DNA of 64,000 nt from Brachymonas denitrificans (GCF_907163135.1 NZ_CAJQUA010000001.1:1689001-1753000), one strand, 5' to 3'; shown: positions 35,334 through 47,020, counted from the first letter of the stretch. The notes: generated by a model not told the origin, from the sequence alone. A program made the numbers and translations.

Positions 35334-35367
35334 CAAAGCCGGCTCCCGGAGCCGGCTTTGTTGTTTC
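35334..35367 (+). terminator. Terminator after ETF-QO
   Basis: CAAAGCCGGCTC (35334-35345) and GAGCCGGCTTTG (35349-35360) form a 12-bp stem with a three-base loop, followed by TTGTTTC. A strong intrinsic terminator. Confidence 0.88.
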
Positions 35368-35544
35368 TGGATGAGGGGCCTGCATGGCGGCGCATGCCCC
35401 CTGCTGCCCCCGCCACCTGCCAGTTCCACCTCTAGCGGGCCACGAGGGCTCTGGTCCTACGTCTGCGTCCGGCACGGGCCTGCGGCCCCGGCACGCCAGC
35501 TGCGCTCCAATGGGTATTCCCAAACAGACCCCAGGAGCAAACTC

Positions 35545-36066
35545 ATGGCTGACATGGACCAACAACCGCGCGAAGACCTCAGCGGAGAAGCCGCCTGCAG
35601 GAAGATCCGCGAGCTCGCCAAGGATGCACGCATGTGCATGCTGGTCACCGACGTGACGGACTATCCCGGCGACGTGCGCCCGATGGCGATCCAGAAGGTG
35701 GAAGACGACGGCACGTTCTGGTTCCTGAGCTCGGGTGCCAGCGAGAAGAACGGCGACATCGCGCATGATGCGCGGGTGATCCTCACGATACAGAACGACG
35801 AGAAATACGAATATCTGGCCCTCTCCGGCGTGGCCTCGGTGCACACCGACCGTGTCACGATCGACAAATACTGGACCGATTACGCCAATGCCTGGTTCGA
35901 TGGCAAGGACGATCCCCGTATCACCGTCATCTGCGTCAAGCCCGTCGATGGCCACTACTGGCAGACCCATTCGGGCAAGGTCATGTCCTTCATCAAGACG
36001 AGCCTGTCTGCCATCACCGGCAGCAAGACCAGCGATGGCGGTGTGGATGGGGATTTGAAGGTGTGA
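35545..36066 (+). CDS. Pyridoxamine 5'-phosphate oxidase-like protein (general stress protein family)
   Basis: A 173-residue split-barrel flavin-binding protein. 'CRKIRELAKDARMCMLVTD', 'RPMAIQKVEDDGTFWFLSS' and 'NDEKYEYLALSGVASVHTD' match the general stress protein 26-type PNPOx-like family. The likely ligand is FMN or a related cofactor; the role is undefined, perhaps stress-related. ATG 35545 follows CAGGAG; the upstream open part (from 35371) has no homology. The 225 bp between the ETF-QO stop and this start contain only that terminator and a GC-rich spacer. A terminator follows at 36108-36137. Confidence 0.8.
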   Translation: MADMDQQPREDLSGEAACRKIRELAKDARMCMLVTDVTDYPGDVRPMAIQKVEDDGTFWFLSSGASEKNGDIAHDARVILTIQNDEKYEYLALSGVASVHTDRVTIDKYWTDYANAWFDGKDDPRITVICVKPVDGHYWQTHSGKVMSFIKTSLSAITGSKTSDGGVDGDLKV

Positions 36067-36107
36067 GAGAAATCTTTCGATTAATTAATTCTTAAGTATG
36101 ATAAATT

Positions 36108-36137
36108 AAAAGCCGGAGCGGATATATCCGGCTTTTT
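36108..36137 (+). terminator. Terminator after the PNPOx-like gene
   Basis: AAAAGCCGGA (36108-36117) pairs with TCCGGCTTTT (36127-36136) with a nine-base loop and runs into T's (CTTTTTCTC). Intrinsic terminator, in an AT-rich patch that precedes higBA. Confidence 0.88.
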
Positions 36138-36175
36138 CTCTTATTTTTTACTATTCAAATCTGTTGTCCATCCAC

Positions 36176-36204
36176 TTGCCACCTGTATACGATATGTATA
36201 CAAT
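36176..36204 (+). promoter_or_regulatory. higBA promoter with paired GTATAC operator
   Basis: A good sigma-70 promoter: TTGCCA (36176-36181), 17-bp spacer, TACAAT (36199-36204). Two GTATAC palindromes (36185-36190 and 36196-36201), 11 bp apart centre to centre, overlap the spacer and -10, a probable HigA/HigBA operator. The expected transcription start is at or next to the GTG of higB (36210). Confidence 0.75.
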
Positions 36205-36209
36205 CCATC

Positions 36210-36488
36210 GTGATCCGCAGCCTCCTTCACAAAGGCCTTGAAGCCTTCTACCAAACTGGCAGCAAGGCAGGCATCCGTCCGGATCATGCCCGGCGTCTGC
36301 AGTTGCAGTTGACCTCGCTGGATCATGCCAGCAAACCCGAAGACATGGCCGTACCAGGCTGGAAGTTGCATGCTCTGAAAGGCTCGCTGGCCGGCCATTG
36401 GGCCATTACGGTCAATGGCAACTGGCGTCTGACCTTCCGCTTTGTGGGCCAGGACGTCGAACTGGTTGACTATCAGGACTACCATTGA
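36210..36488 (+). CDS. higB: HigB-type toxin (RelE superfamily mRNA interferase)
   Basis: A 92-residue toxin. 'MIRSLLHKGLEAFYQTGSKAG' is typical of HigB (HKGLEAFYQTGS), as are 'PGWKLHALKGSLAGHWAITV' and 'NGNWRLTFRFVGQDVELVDYQDYH' (NGNWRLTFRF, then VDYQDYH). HigB cuts mRNA on the ribosome. The start is GTG 36210 because the conserved N-terminus begins there; no Shine-Dalgarno is present and the promoter places +1 at about the GTG, so translation may be leaderless. The toxin gene comes first, the usual order for higBA. The antitoxin follows 14 bp downstream. Confidence 0.92.
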   Translation: MIRSLLHKGLEAFYQTGSKAGIRPDHARRLQLQLTSLDHASKPEDMAVPGWKLHALKGSLAGHWAITVNGNWRLTFRFVGQDVELVDYQDYH

Positions 36489-36502
36489 CAGGAGAAACAG
36501 CA

Positions 36503-36793
36503 ATGGCCCGCATGCACAACCCCGCCCACCCCGGCGCCGTGCTGAAGGAATGGCTGGGGGATGTCAGCGTGACTCAGGCTGCGCTTCGTCTGGGCGTTAC
36601 GCGCGCCTATCTGTCTCGTATCCTCAACGAGCACGCCGGCATCAGCGCCGACATGGCGCTGCGCCTGGAAGCCCTGCTCGGCACCAGCGCCGATATGTGG
36701 ATCGGCATGCAGGGTGCCTATGATCTGTGGCAGGCCGAACAGAAGCCCCGACCCAAGATTGTGCCGTTGCATGCGGCTGTTCGGGCGCGTTAA
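36503..36793 (+). CDS. higA: HigA-type antitoxin (XRE-family helix-turn-helix)
   Basis: A 96-residue antitoxin. 'NPAHPGAVLKEWLGDVSVTQ' is the HigA N-terminal signature; the helix-turn-helix is 'VTQAALRLGVTRAYLSRILNE' (TQAALRLGVTRAYLSRILN) followed by 'GISADMALRLEALLGTSADMW'. It binds and neutralises HigB and represses the operon at the GTATAC pair. ATG 36503 has GGAG eleven bases upstream. An in-frame TTG at 36485 would overlap higB, but the family start favours 36503. Confidence 0.93.
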   Translation: MARMHNPAHPGAVLKEWLGDVSVTQAALRLGVTRAYLSRILNEHAGISADMALRLEALLGTSADMWIGMQGAYDLWQAEQKPRPKIVPLHAAVRAR

Positions 36794-38590
<1,797 letters not shown>

Positions 38591-38635
38591 TCCGGCAACA
38601 CCCGACCTTCCGCACGTTTGGAGCAGCCCCCTGAC

Positions 38636-39511
38636 ATGAAACTCTGCAATTTCGATATCGGCCTCGACCAGCCCCTGTTCCTCATCGCCGGCCCCTGCGT
38701 GGTCGAGAGCGAGCAGCTGCAGATGGACGTGGCCGGCCAGCTCAAGGAAATGACCGGCAAGCTGGGCATTCCCTTCATCTTCAAGAGCAGCTACGACAAG
38801 GCCAACCGCTCCAGCGGCGAGAGCTTCCGTGGTCCGGGCATGGTGGCCGGTCTGGAAATTCTGGCCAAAGTGAAGAAGGAGCTGGACGTGCCGGTGCTGA
38901 CCGATGTGCACACCGAGACCGAGATCATGGCCGTGGCCGATGTGGTGGACGTGTTGCAGACGCCGGCCTTCCTGTGCCGCCAGACCGATTTCATCCGCGC
39001 CGTGGCGCAGTCGGGCAAGCCAGTCAATATCAAGAAGGGCCAGTTCCTCGCGCCGCACGACATGAAGAACGTGATCGACAAGGCGCGTGCGGCGGCGGCC
39101 GAAATGGGCCTGCCGACCGACAACTTCATGGCCTGCGAGCGCGGCGCCAGCTTCGGCTACAACAACCTGGTGAGCGACATGCGTTCGCTGGCCATCATGC
39201 GCGAGACCGGCGCTCCGGTGGTGTATGACGCCACGCACAGCGTGCAGCTGCCGGGCGGCCAGGGCACCTCCAGCGGCGGCATGCGCGAGATGGTGCCGGT
39301 GCTGGCCCGGGCTGCCGTGGCGGTCGGCATTGCCGGCCTGTTCATGGAAACCCACCCCAACCCCGCCTGCGCACTGAGCGACGGCCCCAACGCCGTGCCG
39401 CTGCAGCACATGCCCGAGCTGCTCGAGACGCTGCTCGAACTCGACCGCATCACCAAGAAAACTGCCGCCAGCCGCGGCCTGCTCGAAGAGCGCATCCAGC
39501 AATTCGGCTGA
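38636..39511 (+). CDS. kdsA: 3-deoxy-D-manno-octulosonate 8-phosphate synthase
   Basis: A 291-residue protein. '[20 protein letters not shown]' and '[20 protein letters not shown]' are the KdsA signatures; '[16 protein letters not shown]' and '[21 protein letters not shown]' are the substrate-site motifs. It condenses arabinose 5-phosphate with phosphoenolpyruvate to make KDO-8-phosphate, needed for lipopolysaccharide. ATG 38636 is chosen, six codons after an earlier TTG at 38618. It lies between pyrG and eno (46 bp), probably in one transcript. Confidence 0.96.
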   Translation: MKLCNFDIGLDQPLFLIAGPCVVESEQLQMDVAGQLKEMTGKLGIPFIFKSSYDKANRSSGESFRGPGMVAGLEILAKVKKELDVPVLTDVHTETEIMAVADVVDVLQTPAFLCRQTDFIRAVAQSGKPVNIKKGQFLAPHDMKNVIDKARAAAAEMGLPTDNFMACERGASFGYNNLVSDMRSLAIMRETGAPVVYDATHSVQLPGGQGTSSGGMREMVPVLARAAVAVGIAGLFMETHPNPACALSDGPNAVPLQHMPELLETLLELDRITKKTAASRGLLEERIQQFG

Positions 39512-39545
39512 AGCCCTGTTTAACCATTAGAAAACCCTGCATTAA

Positions 39546-40844
<1,299 letters not shown>

Positions 40845-40868
40845 TCCGGCTTTAACTGAGGGCTTCCC

Positions 40869-41156
40869 ATGCGCGCCATGCCTGTTTCCCGCGTCGTCAC
40901 GGTGGTACTGCTGCTGTTGCTGGTCATGCTGCAGTACCAGATCTGGACCGGGCGCGGGAGCGTGCACCGGGTCGCCGTCATGAAGACCGAGCTGGAGCGC
41001 CAGCGCGAAGCCAATGCCCAGCTGGAACAGGACATCGCCCGCGTGAAGTCCGAGATTCAGGATCTCAAGGAAGGGGTCGCCACCGTCGAGGAAAAGGCCC
41101 GCTACGAGATGGGCATGGTCAAGCCCAACGAGGTGTTCGTGCAGATCGCGCATTGA
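40869..41156 (+). CDS. ftsB: Cell-division protein FtsB
   Basis: A 95-residue protein with one N-terminal membrane segment (about residues 6-23, VVTVVLLLLLVMLQYQIW), then a coiled coil with heptad leucines (ELERQREANAQLEQDIARV, DLKEGVATVEEKARYEMG) and a short C-terminal tail ending in VKPNEVFVQI. FtsB forms a complex with FtsL and FtsQ in the division septum. It is the last gene of the pyrG-kdsA-eno-ftsB run, a standard linkage. A terminator follows at 41176-41208. Confidence 0.95.
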   Translation: MRAMPVSRVVTVVLLLLLVMLQYQIWTGRGSVHRVAVMKTELERQREANAQLEQDIARVKSEIQDLKEGVATVEEKARYEMGMVKPNEVFVQIAH

Positions 41157-41175
41157 GCTGCGCGCGTGCCTCGCG

Positions 41176-41208
41176 AGCCTGTGTCGGTGGTCGGCACAGG
41201 CTTTTTTT
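41176..41208 (+). terminator. Terminator after ftsB
   Basis: AGCCTGTG (41176-41183) pairs with CACAGGCT (41195-41202), followed by TTTTTT. It is the likely end of the pyrG-to-ftsB transcript. Confidence 0.87.
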
Positions 41209-41296
41209 GTTGCTCTGATCGGGGCTCTGCGCGCCAGTGCTTGCGTGATACTCCCCAGAATATCCGGCAAGCCGTGAGCCCGCTCGCCAACATCGG

Positions 41297-42286
41297 TCAG
41301 TGCAAGGCGTCACTGCCCGGCGGCTGCGCCGCCGCCGGCTTGAACAGCTGCGCCACTTCCACCTTGTCGAACTGGTACTGCCGACCGCAGAATTCGCAGC
41401 CCACCTCGATCTGGCCCTGCTCGGCCACGATGGCATCGGCCTCTTCCTTGCCCAGATTGCGCAGCATGGCGGCCACGCGCTCGTGGCTGCAGGTGCATGC
41501 GAAGTGCGGCACCGGATCGCTGGAGGACGGCATGAAGCGCAGCAGCTTCTCGTCCCAGAACAGGCGATGCAGGATGGTGTCGATGTCCAGGCCGAGCAAC
41601 TCGTCCGGCTGCAGGCTTTGCGCCAGGGTGACGATGCGGTTGTAGCTTTCGTCCGCCTCCTCGCGCGCCTCATCGGTCGGGGCTGCGGTGCTGCCGGCCA
41701 GGTTCGCTTCGCCTTCCAGCGGCAGACGCTGGATCAGGATGCCTGCCGCCACCTCTTCATTGGCGGCCAGCACCAGCGTGGTGTCGAGCTGCTCGCTCTG
41801 GCGCATGTAGTGCTGCAACACGTCGGCGGCATGCAGCAGCGGCGCGCCCTGCTCGTCCGCGAGCGGGACCACGCCCTGGTAGGCCTGCTGTCCCGGCAGG
41901 CGGTCCTTCGGATCCAGCGTAATCGCGCACTTGCCGGCACCGTGCTGGTTCACCAGTTGCACCAGGCCGGCACCGGGCGTCACTTCACCCACAATGGAAG
42001 CCGTGGCGCGCACGGCCAGGCTGGGCTGCACTTCGGCCACGGCCACCTTCACCGGGCCGTCACCCTGCATCTGCAGGATCAGGGCGCCATTGAACTTGAT
42101 GTTGGACTGCATCAGCACGGCTGCGGCCGTCATCTCGCCCAGCAGCTGCACCACGGGTGCGGGATAGGGGCCGCTTTCGGTATTGGCAGCGCGGCGCTGC
42201 ACGACTTCCTGCCAGGCATCGGTCAGGCGCACGGCCACGCCACGCACCGGCAGGCCGTCAAAAAGGAATTTCTGGATCTGGGACAT
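41297..42286 (-). CDS. hslO: Redox-regulated chaperone Hsp33
   Basis: A 329-residue Hsp33. 'QIQKFLFDGLPVRGVAVRL' starts the fold. The C-terminal redox switch has a CxC in 'FACTCSHERVAAML' and a CxxC in 'VGCEFCGRQYQFD', which bind zinc when reduced and form disulfides on oxidation, turning the protein into an active holdase. A Glu/Ala/Thr-rich stretch near residues 200-215 is a linker. I chose ATG 42286; a TTG four codons upstream is possible. No strong ribosome site is visible. It is followed 406 bp... upstream on the same strand by the gamma-carbonic anhydrase gene (79 bp between them). Confidence 0.93.
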   Translation of the reverse strand: MSQIQKFLFDGLPVRGVAVRLTDAWQEVVQRRAANTESGPYPAPVVQLLGEMTAAAVLMQSNIKFNGALILQMQGDGPVKVAVAEVQPSLAVRATASIVGEVTPGAGLVQLVNQHGAGKCAITLDPKDRLPGQQAYQGVVPLADEQGAPLLHAADVLQHYMRQSEQLDTTLVLAANEEVAAGILIQRLPLEGEANLAGSTAAPTDEAREEADESYNRIVTLAQSLQPDELLGLDIDTILHRLFWDEKLLRFMPSSSDPVPHFACTCSHERVAAMLRNLGKEEADAIVAEQGQIEVGCEFCGRQYQFDKVEVAQLFKPAAAQPPGSDALH

Positions 42287-42365
42287 GGGGACCGCCAATC
42301 AATCTCTGTGCCGCCCGGGCACACGGCAACCCGCCATCAGGCTGCCCAAAACCCGTAAATGAGGA

Positions 42366-42890
42366 TCAGCCGATCTTCTTCAAGCCTTGTTTGTAGCGGC
42401 GTGCGTTGTCGATGTAGTGCTGCGCGCTGTAGCGCAGGCCCTCCATCTGCTCGGGCGTGAGCTGGCGCACCACCTTGGCCGGGCTGCCGATGATCATGCT
42501 GCCGTCGGGAAACTCCTTGCCCTCGGTCACCAGCGCACCGGCGCCGACCAGACAGTTGCGGCCGATTTTCGCGCCGTTGAGCACGATGGCGCCAATGCCG
42601 ATCAGGCTTTCGTCGCCGATGCTGCAGCCGTGCAGCATCACCATGTGGCCTACGGTGACGTTGCGGCCGATGGTGAGCGGCACCCCTTCGTCGGTGTGCA
42701 GCACGCTGCCGTCCTGGATGTTGGTGCCGTCTCCGATGGTGATCGGGTCGTTGTCGCCACGCAGCGTGGTGTTGAACCAGATGCTGACGTTCTCGCCCAG
42801 GCGCACATCACCCATCACTTCGGCGTTGTCCGCCACCCAGGCGGAGTCGGCAATCTGCGGGGTCTTGTCATCGAGCTGGTAAATGGCCAT
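42366..42890 (-). CDS. Gamma-class carbonic anhydrase family protein
   Basis: A 174-residue left-handed beta-helix protein with hexapeptide repeats (for example 'ENVSIWFNTTLRGDNDPITIG', here WFNTTLRGDNDPITIGDGTN). Zinc-type histidines are in 'SVLHTDEGVPLTIG' and 'TVGHMVMLHGCSIGD'. Close relatives are YrdA and PaaY; some are active carbonic anhydrases or thioesterases, others only bind metal. It is upstream of hslO on the same strand and divergent from a DUF455 gene (54 bp). Confidence 0.9.
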   Translation of the reverse strand: MAIYQLDDKTPQIADSAWVADNAEVMGDVRLGENVSIWFNTTLRGDNDPITIGDGTNIQDGSVLHTDEGVPLTIGRNVTVGHMVMLHGCSIGDESLIGIGAIVLNGAKIGRNCLVGAGALVTEGKEFPDGSMIIGSPAKVVRQLTPEQMEGLRYSAQHYIDNARRYKQGLKKIG

Positions 42891-42944
42891 GGTGTCTGTC
42901 TCCGGTCAAATCGTGGGCGGCGCGGGGCGCCTAGAATTCTGGGC

Positions 42945-43769
42945 ATGAGTGTACGCCAAGCTGCCCGTTCTGCCCTGAGTCTGACCGATCCCGCTGCCAA
43001 GGTGCAGGCGGTGCTTGCGCTGTGGGCGCAGGCGGCATCGGGGGCGCTTTCCTTCGATCCTTCCGTCAGCGCCGACGTGCTTGCGCGCGCCGCGCCGAGT
43101 GACATCCCCGGCCGCCCCGCATTGCCGCAACTGGTGCATCCGCGCGAGGTGGCCCAGCGCAGCGTGCATACGCCGGAAGGCCGCGCTGCGCTGCTGCACG
43201 CCGTGGTGCACATCGAGTTCAATGCCATCAACCTGGCGCTGGATGCGGTGTGGCGCTTTGCCGGCATGCCGGAGCAGTTCTACCGCGACTGGCTGCAGGT
43301 AGCCCGCGAGGAGGCGGAGCACTTCACCATGCTGCACGAGCATCTGCGGCACATGGGCTGGAAATATGGCGATTTCGTGGCGCACGACGGGCTGTGGGCC
43401 ATGTGCGAGAAGACGGCGGACGACATCGTGGCACGCATGGCGCTGGTGCCGCGCACGCTGGAGGCACGCGGTCTGGATGCCACGCCACTGATCCAGAAGC
43501 GCCTGCGCGCCATCGATGCAGAAGACGCCCAGACCACCGCCACCCTGCTCGACACCATTCTGCGCGACGAAATCGGCCATGTGGCCATCGGCAACCACTG
43601 GTACCGCTGGCTGTGCGAACGCGAACGGCTGGATGCGGTGCCGCACTACGGCGTGCTGGTGGAACGCTACGCCGCCCCGCGCCTGAAGCCGCCATTCAAC
43701 GAGGCGGCGCGCAAGCAGGCCGGATTCAGCCAGGCCGAGCTCGATTACCTGCTGGGCATGGGGGTGTAG
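42945..43769 (+). CDS. DUF455 ferritin-like protein
   Basis: A 274-residue protein. 'LLHAVVHIEFNAINLALDAVW' (HIEFNAINLALDA), 'VAREEAEHFTMLHEHLRHMG' and 'TILRDEIGHVAIGNHWYRWL' carry the Glu/His pattern (E, EExEH, DExxH) of a di-iron four-helix ferritin-like fold. The family has been called rhamnan-synthesis-related, but its reaction is unknown; some annotate it with tRNA-modification MiaE-type domains. ATG 42945 fits the family's usual N-terminus (SVRQAARSALSLTDPAAKV). It is divergent from the gamma-carbonic anhydrase, an arrangement common in Comamonadaceae. Confidence 0.82.
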   Translation: MSVRQAARSALSLTDPAAKVQAVLALWAQAASGALSFDPSVSADVLARAAPSDIPGRPALPQLVHPREVAQRSVHTPEGRAALLHAVVHIEFNAINLALDAVWRFAGMPEQFYRDWLQVAREEAEHFTMLHEHLRHMGWKYGDFVAHDGLWAMCEKTADDIVARMALVPRTLEARGLDATPLIQKRLRAIDAEDAQTTATLLDTILRDEIGHVAIGNHWYRWLCERERLDAVPHYGVLVERYAAPRLKPPFNEAARKQAGFSQAELDYLLGMGV

Positions 43770-43943
43770 GCGAGCAAGGCAGGGCAGGCATCTTCCGTTG
43801 ATGCACGAGGCACGCGCCCCTGCATCACATTGCGCTGATGGACGTCAGACCACCCGGCGCCACCACAAAGGCGATGGGCACAAATCCGTAACGGACGCAG
43901 GCACAATGGGGGCAGACACATCATCACCCTCAGGAGACCCCCC

Positions 43944-44744
43944 ATGACCGACGCCCTGCTTTACGAACAGGACGGTGCCATCGTCACGCTGACGATGAAC
44001 CGCCCCGATACGCGCAACCCGATTTCCGAACCGGAAATGATCGACGCCTTCGAAGGGGCCGTGCATCGCATCAACAGCGATGCCAGCGTGCGCGTGGTGA
44101 TCCTGACCGGCGCCGGCAGCGCGTTCTCCTCGGGGGGCAACGTCAAGCACATGCGCGACCGCACCGGCATGTTCGGCGGCACGCCGGCACAGATCCGCAA
44201 CGGCTACCGCCACGGCATCCAGCGCATTCCGCGCGCCATGTGGGAGCTGGAGGTTCCGGCCATCGCCGCGGTGAACGGCCCGGCCATTGGCGCCGGCTGC
44301 GACCTGACCTGCATGTGCGACATCCGCATCGCCTCCACCCGTGCCCAGTTTGCCGAGAGCTTTGCCAAGATCGGCATCATCCCCGGCGATGGCGGTGCCT
44401 GGCTGCTGCCGCGCGTGGTCGGCCTGTCGCGCGCCAGCGAGATGGCCTTTACCGGCGAGCCGATCGATGCACAAACGGCGCTGGCCTGGGGCCTGGTGTC
44501 GCGCGTGGTGGAGCCCGAGCAGTTGCTGGACAGCGCCCGCCAGCTGGCACAACGCATCGCCGTCAACCCGCCGCAGGCCGTGCGCATGAGCAAGCGCCTG
44601 CTGCGCGAAGGCCAGCACATGCGGCTGGACAGCCTGCTGGAACTGTCGGCCGCCATGCAGGCGCTGGCGCACCATACGCAGGATCATGCGGAAGCTGTGG
44701 CGGCACTGCTGGAAAAACGTCCCGGTACCTATTCTGGTTCATAA
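43944..44744 (+). CDS. Enoyl-CoA hydratase/isomerase (crotonase family)
   Basis: A 266-residue crotonase. The oxyanion-hole motifs are 'LTGAGSAFSSGGNVKHM' and 'NGPAIGAGCDLTCMCDIRIA', and the catalytic region is 'FAESFAKIGIIPGDGGAWLLPR'. It probably hydrates or isomerises an enoyl-CoA, but the exact substrate cannot be read. ATG 43944 follows CAGGAGACC. The 174 bp before it hold only a spacer with no clear promoter. It is convergent with xerD (120 bp). Confidence 0.88.
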   Translation: MTDALLYEQDGAIVTLTMNRPDTRNPISEPEMIDAFEGAVHRINSDASVRVVILTGAGSAFSSGGNVKHMRDRTGMFGGTPAQIRNGYRHGIQRIPRAMWELEVPAIAAVNGPAIGAGCDLTCMCDIRIASTRAQFAESFAKIGIIPGDGGAWLLPRVVGLSRASEMAFTGEPIDAQTALAWGLVSRVVEPEQLLDSARQLAQRIAVNPPQAVRMSKRLLREGQHMRLDSLLELSAAMQALAHHTQDHAEAVAALLEKRPGTYSGS

Positions 44745-44864
44745 GCCCCGCTCGCGTTCCGCGTCGCACCTTGCTGCCGGTGCGTAGCCGCGCCCTTGCA
44801 CTCCACCCCGGCAAGGGCGCCATCACTTCGTGCAACCTCGTGCAAAGGTCACTGCCTGTTCCGC

Positions 44865-45809
44865 TCAACCGCGCGGATGGTGCCTGGCCACCAGTTGCTT
44901 GAGCCGCTCGCGCGCCACATGGGTGTAGATGGTGGTGGTGCTGATGTCCGCATGGCCCAGCAGCATCTGCACGGCACGCAGGTCGGCGCCGTGGTTGAGC
45001 AGGTGCGTGGCAAAGGCGTGGCGCAAGGTGTGCGGCGACAGGGGCACGCGGATATCGGCCTGCAACGCATACTTGCGCACCAGATGCCAGAACATGGCCC
45101 GCGTCATCGCTTCACCCGGATGGGCGCCGCGCACGGTCACGAACACGGCGTCGGTCTGGTGGCCGCCAAGCAGCTCCGATCGCGCCTGCGCCAGGTAGCG
45201 CACCAGCCAGTCGTGCGCCACATCACCGAACGGCACCAGCCGCTCCTTGCTGCCCTTGCCGGTAATGCGCAACACACGGTCGTTCAGGCTGATGTGAAAC
45301 AGCTTGAGCCCGACCAGCTCGCTTACGCGCAGGCCGCTGGCGTACAGCAGCTCCAGCATGGTGCGATCACGCAGGCCCAGCGCGGTGGATACATCCGGCG
45401 CCGCCAGCAATGCCTCCACCTGTGCCTCGCTCAGGCTCTTGGGCACGCGCAGCGGCTGCTTGGCCGCCTGCAGGCGCAGGGTTGGGTCCTGCGCAATGTG
45501 ATGCTCGCGCACGGCCCAGCGGTAATAGCGTTTCAGCACCGTCAGCCGCCGGTTGGCCGTGGTGGCCTTGCTGCCGGTGGTGAACAGGTGACCCTGATAC
45601 AGGTTGATGGCCGACTCGGAAACGCCATCCAGCGGGCAAGGCGGCGTTTGCTGCTGCAGCCATTGCGCAAACAGCGTCAGGTCGCGCCGGTAGGCCGCCA
45701 GCGTGTTGCTGGAGAGGCCGTCTTCCAGCCACAAACCGTCGATGAAGGCATCAACGGCGGCAGCGTCTTGCTCGGGCAGTGGAGAGGGTGCGGGGGTGGC
45801 GCGGGGCAT
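44865..45809 (-). CDS. xerD: Tyrosine recombinase XerD
   Basis: A 314-residue site-specific recombinase. The SAM-like N-terminal domain ('IDGLWLEDGLSSNTLAAYRRDLTLF': LSSNTLAAYRRDLTLF) is followed by the catalytic domain with the nucleophilic pattern R in 'SGLRVSELVGLK', K in 'GKGSKERLVPFG', HxxR in 'SPHTLRHAFATHLLNHGAD', H in 'LLGHADIST' and Y in 'TTIYTHVARERL'. It resolves chromosome dimers at dif with XerC. I use ATG 45809; a GTG at 45869 would add 20 residues without homology. It is downstream of queG on the same strand. Confidence 0.93.
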   Translation of the reverse strand: MPRATPAPSPLPEQDAAAVDAFIDGLWLEDGLSSNTLAAYRRDLTLFAQWLQQQTPPCPLDGVSESAINLYQGHLFTTGSKATTANRRLTVLKRYYRWAVREHHIAQDPTLRLQAAKQPLRVPKSLSEAQVEALLAAPDVSTALGLRDRTMLELLYASGLRVSELVGLKLFHISLNDRVLRITGKGSKERLVPFGDVAHDWLVRYLAQARSELLGGHQTDAVFVTVRGAHPGEAMTRAMFWHLVRKYALQADIRVPLSPHTLRHAFATHLLNHGADLRAVQMLLGHADISTTTIYTHVARERLKQLVARHHPRG

Positions 45810-45917
45810 CGCCGCATTATGCAGCCGGCAACTGCCGGGGCCGCCATGCGCCAACGCCTTCTCAGACACGGCACAGGGTGTCAGCCTGCCAAACGGTCAC
45901 GCGGTGGCTCACAACAC

Positions 45918-45942
45918 GCACAACGCACAACGCACAACGCAC
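45918..45942. repeat. Short tandem repeat, 7-bp unit GCACAAC
   Basis: Three exact copies of GCACAAC (45918-45938) plus a partial GCAC, next to a related CACAACAC just upstream. It sits four bases beyond the queG stop (45947), in the 137-bp gap before xerD. Confidence 0.85.
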
Positions 45943-45946
45943 GCCA

Positions 45947-47020
45947 TCATCCCTGCTGCAATGCCCATTGCACATGCTCGCGCACTGCAACATCAGGGTG
46001 CTGCGCGTGCCGGACCAAGGCATCCCGGATGACTGCCTTTTGCGCGTCCGGTGCCTGCCGCAGTGCATTGCCCAATGCCACGGCAATATTGCGCAGCCAG
46101 CGCGCATGGCCGATGCGCCGGATCGGGCTGCCTTCGGTGCGCTGAAGGAACTGCGCCTCGCTCCAGCCCCACAGCTCCAGCAATTGCGCCTGCCCCAGCC
46201 CGTGTCGTTCGTCAAAGTCCGGCAAGGCATTGCGCCGGGCAAACTTGTTCCAGGGGCACACCAGCTGGCAATCGTCACAGCCGTAGATGCGGTTGCCCAG
46301 CAGGGGACGCATCTCCTCGGGGATGCTGCCGGCATGCTCGATGGTCAGGTAGGAGATGCAGCGCCGCGCATCCAGCCGGTACGGTGCCACGATCGCGCCG
46401 GTGGGGCAGGCATCGATACAGGCCGTGCACTGACCGCAATGGGCCGGCTCCGGCTCGGTCAGCGGCAGCGGAAAATCCACGTAGATCTCGCCCAGGAAGA
46501 AGGTCGATCCCGCATCCCGGCTCAGCACCAGCGTGTGCTTGCCGCGCCAGCCCTGTCCGCTGCGGCTGGCCAGCTCCGCCTCCAGCACCGGTGCCGAATC
46601 GGTGAACACGCGATGGCCGAATGGCCCCACCAGCGCGGCAATCTGCTCGCTCAGCTTCTGCAACCGCGCCCGCACCACCTTGTGGTAGTCGCGCCCCCGG
46701 GCATAGACGGACACTACCGCCTCGCCGGGTTGCGTCAGGCGCTGCAGCTCACGCTCGCGCCAGTCCGTCTCGGTAGATGCCGGCAGGTAATCCATGCGCG
46801 CCGTGATCACGCGCACCGTGCCCGGCACCAGTTCCGCCGGCCGCGCGCGCCGCAGGCCGTGGCTGGCCATGTAGCCCATGCTGCCATGAAACCCAGCCTC
46901 CAGCCAGGCCCGCAAGCCCGCCTCGGCACTGGCCAGATCCACATCGGCCACCCCGATGCGGGCAAAACCCAGTGCCTCGGCCTGGCTGCGGATGGTGGAC
47001 AATAGGGCTTCGGGACTCAT
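45947..47020 (-). CDS. queG: Epoxyqueuosine reductase
   Basis: A 357-residue cobalamin-dependent iron-sulfur enzyme that makes queuosine in tRNA from epoxyqueuosine. The [4Fe-4S] motifs are 'CGQCTACIDACPTGAIVAPY' and 'GCDDCQLVCPWNKFA', and 'DTAPVLEAELASRSGQGWRGKHT' (here DSAPVLEAELASRSG, WRGKHT) is the family's site. A HEAT-like C-terminal end follows. The enzyme uses vitamin B12, so the cobalamin operon in this window supplies it. ATG 47020 gives the normal start; longer frames reach into the tsaE control region. It is divergent from tsaE (74 bp). Confidence 0.95.
   Translation of the reverse strand: MSPEALLSTIRSQAEALGFARIGVADVDLASAEAGLRAWLEAGFHGSMGYMASHGLRRARPAELVPGTVRVITARMDYLPASTETDWRERELQRLTQPGEAVVSVYARGRDYHKVVRARLQKLSEQIAALVGPFGHRVFTDSAPVLEAELASRSGQGWRGKHTLVLSRDAGSTFFLGEIYVDFPLPLTEPEPAHCGQCTACIDACPTGAIVAPYRLDARRCISYLTIEHAGSIPEEMRPLLGNRIYGCDDCQLVCPWNKFARRNALPDFDERHGLGQAQLLELWGWSEAQFLQRTEGSPIRRIGHARWLRNIAVALGNALRQAPDAQKAVIRDALVRHAQHPDVAVREHVQWALQQG

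Noticed and set aside
35371..35544. Longer start for the PNPOx-like gene
   Set aside because: Proline-rich, no homology, while ATG 35545 has a good ribosome site.
33622..35970. A 782-codon minus frame opposite ETF-QO
   Set aside because: Same reason: composition bias (Gly, Val, His, Asp), no homology, ends within other genes.
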